Positions 14,121 through 20,390 of a DNA stretch of 20,390 nt are shown here, piece by piece (position 1 is the first letter of the stretch; each line of letters starts with the position of its first letter). This DNA is from a virus: positions 1-20,390 of the IMG/VR virus record IMGVR_UViG_3300031951_013678; one strand, given 5' to 3'. Below the pieces are notes generated by a model that saw nothing but the letters and a program-made list of their open reading frames with translations, was not told where the DNA came from and searched no databases. A program made the position numbers and the translations under genes.

Positions 14121-16391
14121 GTGACGTTCTACTCGACGATCGCCAGCCCTGACCGCCACGTCGATCTTGTCCTCGCCCTGCGTGTCGAGGGCATCCCCGT
14201 GGCGTTCGTGGAGCGCACCGTCCCGTCCGCCGTGGCGACGGCCCTGACGGGCTACACGCAATTCGCGGGGCTCACCCGCGTCGACGAGGGGGAAGCGGTC
14301 CTCGACATGCAGGAGCGACGGGAAATGGCCGCCACGCTGGCGGTCGAGCTGCTCGACGACAGCACCCGCACGCTGGCCGCGCTTTTCGCGGTCAACCGAC
14401 GTGCAGTCGCGTATGCCCGCACCGACAGGACCACGGCAGACACCACGATCACCTTCGATCCGACCGGGGTCGCCGCGTTGTCAACGGGGCAGGTCATCTA
14501 CTCTGACCGAGAAACGATCACGCTCGGCACCGTGACGTCATCGCCAGCACAGGCGACGGGATGCACGCGCGGAGCATTCGGGTCAACAGCCGTCGCCATA
14601 TATGGCGACACGGCGGGGTCCGCCGCCGACGGTGAGCCGTTTTACGTCGTGCCGCCCAATTGGACGGGACGCAGGGCGTACCTGTACGGGTACACGCTAG
14701 ACGCTGCCGGTGGCGGGTTTGAGCAACTTCTAGGAACATGGATTATCGACGAGCCGCCGCGGCACAAGGGCGACGACACCTGGTCGCTGACGATGGCCAG
14801 CGTCGCGCAAGAATACTACGAGCGCACGGTGGGCTTCGGCTTGCGCACGGAGACGGTCAAGCCGACGTCGGGCTATCCGCTTTTCGGCACGTCGGGCGGG
14901 CGCGGCACGATTGAATTCCAACTGCACAGCGGCGGCGCGTCTGCTTTCCGGATGGGATCTAGTTATCCCACCTACGTCGTCGCGTCGTCGGAAGACGGCG
15001 AAAGGGCGTGCATCTTCGAATTGTCGTCGGTCAACACCGCCACCGATCGGATTGTCGTCTTTGGGTCCATTTCGGAATCGTTCTTCGGGACCCGTCTTTT
15101 CCCGTTCATCGCAAACTTTCGCCCCCTCGCCATTTTGCCAAGCCGGCGGGCGCCGCTTTACGCGCTGCGGTCAAGCGAGGGGCAGGCTGGCGGGTATGAC
15201 GCGCTGCCCGGCCGGGCGGCGGTATCGCTGTCTAACCCTGGTTGGCGCCTCGGTGCCGGGTTCTCGGCGGCGGACGTGGACGTCACATCATGGGAGGCCA
15301 TCGAGACGCCGGACCTGACGCTGATCATTGACGACCAGATGTCCGTCGCGGACCTGCTGCGGGAGTGGTGCCTGTTGTCCGACACGGCGACCCGTGTCGA
15401 CTCGCAGGGCCGGTTGTCAGTGTTTTCGGTGTCGACCCCGCGCTTCACGTCGACGGTCACGCTGGACGCATCCAGCATCGTGCCAGACAGCCGCGTCGAG
15501 GTCTTTGCCGACGAGGGAAGCCTTTTCCCGCTGGCCGACGTGCGGGCCGGGTACTCGCCACTGACGCGCGAATTCGCAGTGCAGGCATCGCTGGTCGACA
15601 CGGTTGCTATTCGCCGATACGCGAGATCCCCGCAAACGCTCGACCTTGAGCTCCGTTCCATCGGCGTATCGGACGCACCTGCGACGAACTTGGATGCCCC
15701 GCCATTCGCTCACCCGTCGACGGTCCCGCTTGCCATGCTGCCGACCTTGCTGGCCAACGTGCAGCGTGGCGACGGTGGGCTTGCCCGGCGCCTGATTCGC
15801 CTGTCGCTGACGCTGCGTCACCTCGATTTGCGAATCGGAGACGCCGTCACTCTGACCGGTATGCCCGAGGCGTTTTCCACCATGCCCGACATGCAAGGCG
15901 GCACGCTGGAAGGCGCACGGGCTCGCGTCGTCGCGCGGCGTCCCCGCTACGACGATGGCCGGGTCGACGTGCAACTGGTCATCCTTGACCCGCTGGTGGT
16001 CGTCTGCCCCGCGTGCGTCATCGACAGCATCGCGGGAACGACGCTGACGCTGTCGACGACAGACCCAGCGAGCACGTCGACGCCTGCAAACGACTTCATC
16101 GTCGGCGTTGGCGTGCGCATCTTCGATCGCAGCGCCAACACGTCGCACACAACCAGTGTGTCAAGCATCCCTGCGACGAACCAACTTGTGATCGGATCGG
16201 CGCCCGGCTTCACGATCGAGAACGGGGTCGACTATGTCGTGCTGTCGCCGTACCACGGCAGCACGTCGACCGGCGCCGCGTCGTCGACGGGCTACACGCT
16301 GTCGGAGATGGCGATCACAGTGCCGAACATCACAGGCAGCCTTGTCGCGCCAGCCAGCGGCGTGATCAACAACCAACCACGGTGGCGATAA
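14121..16391 (+). CDS. tail hub / tail tip structural protein
   Basis: The product has 756 residues from GTG 14121, with AAGGTG six bases upstream. The N-terminal 240 residues contain RVEGIPVAFVERTVP, a segment on ISD-like turns with YSDRETITLGTV and CTRGAFGSTA, and AYLYGYTLDAAGGGFEQLLG. These resemble baseplate hub-type proteins that describe themselves as stacked beta domains. The middle (residues 385-480) has a helix-containing part (DDQMSVADLLREWCLLSDTA). The last 120 residues form further beta modules (SIAGTTLTLSTTDP, SIPATNQLVIG). Its size and place after the distal tail-like gene fit a central tail hub that contacts the cell. No lytic domain is visible. Confidence 0.65.
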   Translation: MTFYSTIASPDRHVDLVLALRVEGIPVAFVERTVPSAVATALTGYTQFAGLTRVDEGEAVLDMQERREMAATLAVELLDDSTRTLAALFAVNRRAVAYARTDRTTADTTITFDPTGVAALSTGQVIYSDRETITLGTVTSSPAQATGCTRGAFGSTAVAIYGDTAGSAADGEPFYVVPPNWTGRRAYLYGYTLDAAGGGFEQLLGTWIIDEPPRHKGDDTWSLTMASVAQEYYERTVGFGLRTETVKPTSGYPLFGTSGGRGTIEFQLHSGGASAFRMGSSYPTYVVASSEDGERACIFELSSVNTATDRIVVFGSISESFFGTRLFPFIANFRPLAILPSRRAPLYALRSSEGQAGGYDALPGRAAVSLSNPGWRLGAGFSAADVDVTSWEAIETPDLTLIIDDQMSVADLLREWCLLSDTATRVDSQGRLSVFSVSTPRFTSTVTLDASSIVPDSRVEVFADEGSLFPLADVRAGYSPLTREFAVQASLVDTVAIRRYARSPQTLDLELRSIGVSDAPATNLDAPPFAHPSTVPLAMLPTLLANVQRGDGGLARRLIRLSLTLRHLDLRIGDAVTLTGMPEAFSTMPDMQGGTLEGARARVVARRPRYDDGRVDVQLVILDPLVVVCPACVIDSIAGTTLTLSTTDPASTSTPANDFIVGVGVRIFDRSANTSHTTSVSSIPATNQLVIGSAPGFTIENGVDYVVLSPYHGSTSTGAASSTGYTLSEMAITVPNITGSLVAPASGVINNQPRWR

Positions 16392-16392
16392 C

Positions 16393-17733
16393 ATGCCCCT
16401 CGGATCACGGACACGCGAAGTCGCCAAGGACGCGATCATCACCGAGCGATGGCAAGACAACTTGCGGCAGGACGTCATCGAGGTGCAGGACCGACTGACC
16501 AACGTAAACGGCCTATACACGTCGACGACGATCAACCACACCGGCGGCGGGCGTGGATGCCCGCTCCACCTGCCGCTGACGTCGCAGCGCATCGGCCGAT
16601 CTATTGAGCTAACGTCGACGGACACCGCGGACACGTTTTACATCCTCGCCTTGCCGATCTTTATCCCGGCCGGCAGCCAGCAACAGCACATCCTCGAGGT
16701 CGACTGCCTGCGACGTGGCGACGCTGTCAGCGATGCGGTGTTTGTCGAGGTCCGCAACACATCGTGGACGCTGACCGCGGGCCCTACGCCGATGGTCACC
16801 GCGACGGACACGGGCACTGTCTCTGGCGTGCAGCGGCTTTCGCTGACGCTCGGGACGGGCTGGCAATATCTCCTCGTCTATCGCCGGCTGCTGCCAGGTG
16901 CGCAGACCCTCGACACGCTGGTGGGCTGGCGCCTGTATCCCGATTACGCCTTCGCAGGCGAGTCCAATGGGCTGCTTCCCGTGACAACGACGGCCGGCGG
17001 ATCGCCATATCCTGCACTGACGACACTGACGCCGACGACAGTGGCGCAAAACCAGATCGGCAGCGGCGAGACACAAGAAGGCGTGGGGTCGTTCGCCCGG
17101 CCGCTGAATGCGTTTGTTTTGACGCGGATCAACCGCATGATCGGCACGCTGTGGGAATTTATGACCGGCGCCCCGGTGCCGGGAAACAGTGCGCTAACGA
17201 CGACGACGACGCGCGATCTGAATCAAGCAAATTTCACCACCGAGCCGTCGATCGACTTCCCGATCGCGTGCGTCGCCCTCGGGTCCTACCCGACGACGGG
17301 GACGGCAAAAGGCGGCTGGCTTGGCACTTATGGTGCGTCCCCGACGCAGGGGCCGACGCAGTGGGTGCGCTACCCGCTGACGCAGAACACAGCCACAACG
17401 ATCAACCTGACGTATCTGCGTCAGTGGATGCCGCCCTTCGCCACAGGCGCGTCAAGCAAACTGCGATGCGAGATCCTGTGCGCCAAGTATCAGGCGGCGG
17501 ACACGCTCACCAATTGGCGCTTTACCGTGAACGAAGCGACGGCGGGCAATTCGTCGACGGTGGCGCTGACGCAGATCGGGGCCACGGACTACTTCGTCGC
17601 CAGCATCACCGACGTACGCTTCACTGCGGGCGCAGAAAACTACTTCACGCTCCTGTTGACGTCGACGACGACAGCGGCCCCACTGACGCAAGAGCTGATC
17701 GTCCTTGGCTTCACGCTCGCCTTTGATCCTTGA
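16393..17733 (+). CDS. tail-associated structural protein
   Basis: The product has 446 residues from ATG 16393, one base after the previous stop, with GGTGG upstream. The first 35 residues are a charged helix (REVAKDAIITERWQDNLRQD and following). The remainder is beta-rich with many Thr, Ala and Gly residues. Two regions resemble jelly-roll domains: about 60-180 (ending WQYLLVYRRLLPGAQTLDTL) and 270-446 (QWVRYPLTQNTATTINLTYL and the final FTLAFDP). It may be an upper-baseplate or fibre protein with receptor contact, but no motif proves this. Composition matches the neighbouring virion proteins. Confidence 0.65.
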   Translation: MPLGSRTREVAKDAIITERWQDNLRQDVIEVQDRLTNVNGLYTSTTINHTGGGRGCPLHLPLTSQRIGRSIELTSTDTADTFYILALPIFIPAGSQQQHILEVDCLRRGDAVSDAVFVEVRNTSWTLTAGPTPMVTATDTGTVSGVQRLSLTLGTGWQYLLVYRRLLPGAQTLDTLVGWRLYPDYAFAGESNGLLPVTTTAGGSPYPALTTLTPTTVAQNQIGSGETQEGVGSFARPLNAFVLTRINRMIGTLWEFMTGAPVPGNSALTTTTTRDLNQANFTTEPSIDFPIACVALGSYPTTGTAKGGWLGTYGASPTQGPTQWVRYPLTQNTATTINLTYLRQWMPPFATGASSKLRCEILCAKYQAADTLTNWRFTVNEATAGNSSTVALTQIGATDYFVASITDVRFTAGAENYFTLLLTSTTTAAPLTQELIVLGFTLAFDP

Positions 17734-17740
17734 GGTCACG

Positions 17741-18442
17741 ATGCCGCCACTGCAAAAGATCGTGTCGTCCGAATGGCTGACGCAGGCGCAGGTCAAAGGG
17801 ACAGCGCCGGCCAAGGCGCAGATCGCGGCGTCGCTGGCTGGGCGCGTGCGCTACCTGTACGAGCTCGCCACGGGCGAGCCCTTCTTCGTCGACGGTCCTG
17901 CCACGCCGCTAAACCCGCAAGGACTCATGGGCATCGACCACAGCGGGCCACCGTGGGGCAACGCCTTCCCGCATCCTATCTGGACCGCCGACGGCCACCT
18001 CGGCGGCAGCGCGGACATCTATGGCGAGTCGGTGGTGGTCTCTGTCCCGTCCTCGTCGACAGTGACCATCATCGCCCGCTTCGTTGTGCGTCCGTTCCAA
18101 CTGTCCCCACTGGTCCCCTACTCCCGCGCCCGCTTGGCGGCCGTCGGTCGCACGGCGGGGGGCGCCGCTGTCACCACGTCGGCGACCTTCCGCGTGTACG
18201 ACGGCGTCGGTACGGATTCACCATCGCGCACCACAACGATGACGTCGACGGCGGGGGCAATCGCTGGGCTGGCGGGCAACGTGTACGCCAACATCGAATG
18301 GATCAAGCGGCGCGACCCCGAGCCCACGGAGGCGCGGTGGGTGACGCTGGAGCGCCGCATTGAGATCACCGAGACGAGCGGCGCGGGCAGCATCGACATC
18401 ATAGCGATATCGCTCAACCAGACGGTCCGTCGCGGTCACTGA
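17741..18442 (+). CDS. last tail-operon structural protein
   Basis: The product has 233 residues from ATG 17741, with TTGAGGTC six bases upstream and seven bases after the previous stop. An earlier in-frame start would overlap the preceding gene. The N-terminus is helical (SSEWLTQAQVKGTAPAKAQI). The rest is beta-rich, with VVVSVPSSSTVTIIARFVVR and, near the end, ARWVTLERRIEITET. It ends with strand-like SIDIIAISLNQTV. It resembles the preceding protein in composition and may form part of the same tail-tip assembly. No family is recognised. The 3' end overlaps the converging minus-strand gene by 29 bases. Confidence 0.65.
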   Translation: MPPLQKIVSSEWLTQAQVKGTAPAKAQIAASLAGRVRYLYELATGEPFFVDGPATPLNPQGLMGIDHSGPPWGNAFPHPIWTADGHLGGSADIYGESVVVSVPSSSTVTIIARFVVRPFQLSPLVPYSRARLAAVGRTAGGAAVTTSATFRVYDGVGTDSPSRTTTMTSTAGAIAGLAGNVYANIEWIKRRDPEPTEARWVTLERRIEITETSGAGSIDIIAISLNQTVRRGH

Positions 18443-18641
18443 CGGCGTCCGACACAATGCGCAGCAACCTGCGCAGGCGTGCGACCTCACGTCGCAGCGC
18501 CGCGGCTTGCGCCTTCTCGTCGTCCAGCATCCCGACGAGGGTGGCGACCCGTTGGCGTGCTTGGGTCAGATGGTACCGCGCCTGGGCGGCGGTCATCGTG
18601 CGCACGTCAGCGGTCGCCGTCCGTTCCGTGGTGCTACTCAC
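18414..18641 (-). CDS. small coiled-coil protein
   Basis: The product has 75 residues from GTG at 18641. The start is chosen because it overlaps the stop of the preceding small gene (GTGAGTAG) and GGTGGG lies nine bases upstream. A later ATG (residue 16) is possible. Residues 16-65 form a long helix with hydrophobic heptads (TAAQARYHLTQARQRVATLV, then LRREVARLRRLLRIVSDAV). It has no membrane span or lipobox. It is the last gene of the minus operon. The role is unknown. It may pair with the 47-residue membrane protein upstream. Confidence 0.6.
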   Translation of the reverse strand: MSSTTERTATADVRTMTAAQARYHLTQARQRVATLVGMLDDEKAQAAALRREVARLRRLLRIVSDAVSDRDGPSG

Positions 18642-18777
18642 CGCGATTGTCCCACCACTCGTCCATTTGCCGCTGCCTCCGTCGTTCGCTGGCCGTGTCC
18701 TGCGCGTACACACCGAGCACACCGAGGGCGAACGCCACGACGATGATCGACAGGATAATCAGGATCTCGCTAACCAT
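18634..18777 (-). CDS. 47-residue single-pass membrane protein
   Basis: ATG at 18777 lies six bases after GTGGAGG, the strongest ribosome site in the minus-strand cluster. It overlaps the previous stop in ATGGTTAG, and the stop at 18634-18636 overlaps the next start. Residues 4-24 (EILIILSIIVVAFALGVLGV) form one membrane span. The remainder is short and charged (ASERRRQRQMDEWWDNRGE). The double 8-base overlaps and the good binding site argue that this very short gene is real. The role is not known. A toxin-like, superinfection or lysis-accessory protein would all fit the shape. Confidence 0.65.
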   Translation of the reverse strand: MVSEILIILSIIVVAFALGVLGVYAQDTASERRRQRQMDEWWDNRGE

Positions 18778-19186
18778 AAGACGCCTCCACAACAATCACG
18801 CGGTCGTCGCCGACGCCGTGCCGCGCACGGTCACGCGCGGTTGCGATCCTTGCGTACCCCTCGCGGATCAACTCGTCGACGGTGACGGCGTTTTGCTTAG
18901 TTTTCGCCAACCATCCGACGGTGCGCAGGTGCTCCAGCGCCTTCGCTACAGCGTGGCGGCGCTTGGATGCCTTTCCTTTTGCGGCACACATCATATCACG
19001 ACGACACGCGGCGCAGTGCGCGATGCAGTCGCTTGCTGGGGATAGCTTGCATCGTTCACAGAGTCGATGCGTGACGACGACCTTGGGCAACAGCTCGTCC
19101 TCGTAGCACTTCACCTGCGCGGGCCTGTGTTGCTTCGGGCGTTCGTCGTCGACGATCACGCCACAGGAAAAAAGGAAATCAGCCAT
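18770..19186 (-). CDS. cysteine-rich putative zinc-binding protein
   Basis: The product has 138 residues from ATG at 19186, with GTGGAG eight bases upstream and an 8-base overlap with the previous stop (ATGGCTGA). A longer start at 19231 is less likely. Residues 42-67 hold a Cys cluster: LCERC (Cys43, Cys46), Cys54, Cys58, Cys61 and Cys67, with His57. This could bind one or two zinc ions. A basic stretch follows (KGKASKRRH). The C-terminal half is helical (AVAKALEHLRTVGWLAKTKQ), somewhat like a winged-helix. A nucleic-acid-binding role is plausible, next to a helix-turn-helix gene. No exact family is recognised. Confidence 0.65.
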   Translation of the reverse strand: MADFLFSCGVIVDDERPKQHRPAQVKCYEDELLPKVVVTHRLCERCKLSPASDCIAHCAACRRDMMCAAKGKASKRRHAVAKALEHLRTVGWLAKTKQNAVTVDELIREGYARIATARDRARHGVGDDRVIVVEASYG

Positions 19187-19541
19187 TGCGCACGCTCCAC
19201 AGGTCGAGGTCGTCGGTGCCATCCCATCCATCGATCGGCCACGCAGGAGGCGGCACGCCAGAGGCGCGGAACACCTCGACGGCAGCGAGGACGCGCCATC
19301 GTTGCATGGGGACGATATTGCGCTCCCACCGCATCAGCGTCGTCGGCCGCACCGACAGCGCAAGGGACAGGTCACGCTGCGACCACTGCGCCACTTTGCG
19401 AGCGAAGACAAGGGCCTCGCCACCGCCGCGCATCACCGGATCGCGGCGCTTGACGAAGTTTCGTTGTCGTAGCTTTTCCCTGTTCTCGAGGTCGCGGAGG
19501 CGCCTCCGCATGTCGTCGATCTGCTGCTGTAGCGTGTCCAC
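19179..19541 (-). CDS. helix-turn-helix protein of Cro/Xre type
   Basis: The product has 120 residues from GTG at 19541, with GGAG seven bases upstream and four bases after the methyltransferase stop. A TTG at 19556 would add five residues but has no binding site. Residues 1-33 are a charged coiled coil (LQQQIDDMRRRLRDLENREK). Residues 46-77 show the classic pattern WSQRDLSLALSVRPTTLMRW (a Ser-Gln-Arg-Asp-Leu helix, turn, and Arg-Trp-Glu recognition helix). The C-terminus is Trp/Asp-rich. It should bind DNA as a regulator. The coiled coil before the helix-turn-helix suggests it forms dimers or higher oligomers. Its operator is not identified. Confidence 0.75.
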   Translation of the reverse strand: MDTLQQQIDDMRRRLRDLENREKLRQRNFVKRRDPVMRGGGEALVFARKVAQWSQRDLSLALSVRPTTLMRWERNIVPMQRWRVLAAVEVFRASGVPPPAWPIDGWDGTDDLDLWSVRNG

Positions 19542-19545
19542 GTCG

Positions 19546-20238
19546 TCACTCCGCAAACATGGTGGGGGTGTAGCCGTTCGCCAACCGCTTGGTTGCGATG
19601 TCGTAGTGCTCGCGCTTCTGCTCGCTGCCCACGCATCGTCGGCCTTCGATCATCGCCGCAAGCGCCGTCGTGCCTGACCCGATGAAGGGGTCGCAGACGA
19701 GGTCACCGGGGCGACTGTAATCGCGCACGATGGAGCGCATCAGGTCGAGGGGCTTGGCGCCTGCGATGCCGACGCCCTTTTCTGTCGGTGCTTCGTACGC
19801 GCCTGGGAGGCACCCCCACGTCGAGAATTCGCGCGTCCGCGGCCTGCTGACCATCGCATACACCGCCCACGACGACGGGCCATCCCCGACAAGGCGCGGG
19901 CGCTTCTGGATGATTGGCACAGGCGCGAACGTGGCGCGTCCTGCGTTTCGGAATGCTTGTTCGTACGCGCCAATCAGATCGTGCGACGTCATGGCAAGCA
20001 TCCACCCGCGACACCGTGGCGCCCACGATTCGACAAATGCGATGACCTCGCTGGGCGTCATCGCGTCGTAGGCGATGGCGGTCCGCTCGGCGCCGTCGGG
20101 CAATTCGCTGCCTGCGATGTGGGCGTTGGTCGCCTCGTGCGTCCGGGCCCCGTAGGGTGGGTCGGTGATCACCGCATCGACACGATCGATCTGCGCCAGC
20201 GCGTCCTGCCAGCGTCCGAGATACAATTGTGCTGTCAT
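19546..20238 (-). CDS. beta-class DNA methyltransferase (N4-cytosine or N6-adenine)
   Basis: The product has 230 residues from ATG at 20238, after GAGGGAG. Catalytic motif IV, DPPY (residues 26-29), comes early. The S-adenosylmethionine motif DPFIGSGTT (residues 183-191) comes near the end, followed by CVGSEQKREHYDIATKRL. This IV-before-I order defines the beta class. The DPPY motif transfers methyl to an exocyclic amino group, either adenine N6 or cytosine N4. The variable target-recognition part lies between about residues 45 and 165. No restriction enzyme gene is beside it, so it is probably an orphan phage enzyme for protection from host restriction or for gene control. Confidence 0.88.
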   Translation of the reverse strand: MTAQLYLGRWQDALAQIDRVDAVITDPPYGARTHEATNAHIAGSELPDGAERTAIAYDAMTPSEVIAFVESWAPRCRGWMLAMTSHDLIGAYEQAFRNAGRATFAPVPIIQKRPRLVGDGPSSWAVYAMVSRPRTREFSTWGCLPGAYEAPTEKGVGIAGAKPLDLMRSIVRDYSRPGDLVCDPFIGSGTTALAAMIEGRRCVGSEQKREHYDIATKRLANGYTPTMFAE

Positions 20239-20261
20239 ACTCTCCCTCGTCGACGTGGGCG

Positions 20262-20390
20262 TCAGGTGCCGCCCATCTCCTTATAGATTTTCTGCACCAA
20301 GCCCCAATCGCGGTCGGTGAACGCGCTTTCGGGCTTGCCCTTGCTGTCGCTCACGGCCCGCTTTGCGCGGGCCCACTTCGCCTCGTCACG
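20262..20390 (-). CDS. unknown phage protein, C-terminal end (partial)
   Basis: An open frame enters from the right edge on the minus strand and ends at TGA 20264-20262. The 42 visible residues are basic and helical: RDEAKWARAKRAVSDSKGKP, then DRDWGLVQKIYKEMGGT. Short helices of the form W-x-x-A-K followed by V-x-x-I-Y-K-x-M often end phage early proteins, but the main domain lies outside the window. It is probably in one operon with the methyltransferase, 23 bases downstream. No function can be given. Confidence 0.6.
   Translation of the reverse strand, partial: RDEAKWARAKRAVSDSKGKPESAFTDRDWGLVQKIYKEMGGT

Noticed and set aside
18414-18777. Rz/Rz1-type spanin pair
   Set aside because: The coiled-coil protein lacks a membrane segment and neither protein has a lipobox, so the name is not justified.
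1-20390. tRNA, rRNA, integrase, insertion sequence or attachment site
   Set aside because: I saw no cloverleaf-like sequence, transposase motif or integrase signature in the window.

Overview
The window is part of a tailed double-stranded DNA phage or prophage, most likely a siphovirus. The base composition is high in G+C (mid-60s percent by eye). Genes are packed head to tail with start/stop overlaps, GTG starts are common, and almost no DNA is non-coding. No host gene, tRNA, integrase or attachment site is visible, so the host cannot be named. Shine-Dalgarno sites and a lysin gene point to a bacterial host.

Positions 1-18442 carry one long plus-strand structural operon. The head part runs from the end of a probable scaffolding protein (3-428) to the major capsid protein (458-1471). 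A perfect 13-bp terminator hairpin follows (1482-1511). Next come several small virion-associated genes (1538-3914) and a 401-residue protein built of about 16 repeats of about 21 residues (3938-5143). A lysis-like block sits between head and tail genes: a 107-base gap with possible control elements, two small membrane proteins (5251-5705) and a papain-fold C39-like cysteine peptidase, the probable endolysin (5702-6241). A calcineurin-like metallophosphoesterase (6255-7034) and a third membrane protein with a charged tail (7034-7285) follow.

The neck and tail part (7286-18442) has a connector-like protein, a tail terminator-like protein, the probable tail tube protein, tail assembly chaperones joined by a -1 frameshift at GGGAAAA (10508-10514), the tape measure protein, a distal tail-like protein apparently carrying an inserted carbohydrate-binding-type domain, a large tail hub protein and two further tail-tip proteins. 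A second strong terminator-like hairpin (9924-9956, then GTTTT) lies inside the first codons of the chaperone gene, directly behind the tail tube gene. The two hairpins therefore follow the genes for the two most abundant virion proteins.

Positions 18414-20390 are read on the minus strand and converge on the tail operon. In order of transcription they hold the end of an unknown protein, a beta-class DNA methyltransferase, a Cro/Xre-type helix-turn-helix protein, a cysteine-rich protein, a 47-residue single-pass membrane protein and a 75-residue coiled-coil protein. This looks like an early or regulatory module. The main points of interest are the frameshift, the terminator embedded in a coding sequence, the domain insertion in the tail protein, the repeat protein, the atypical lysis block and a strong excess of the palindrome GTCGAC.
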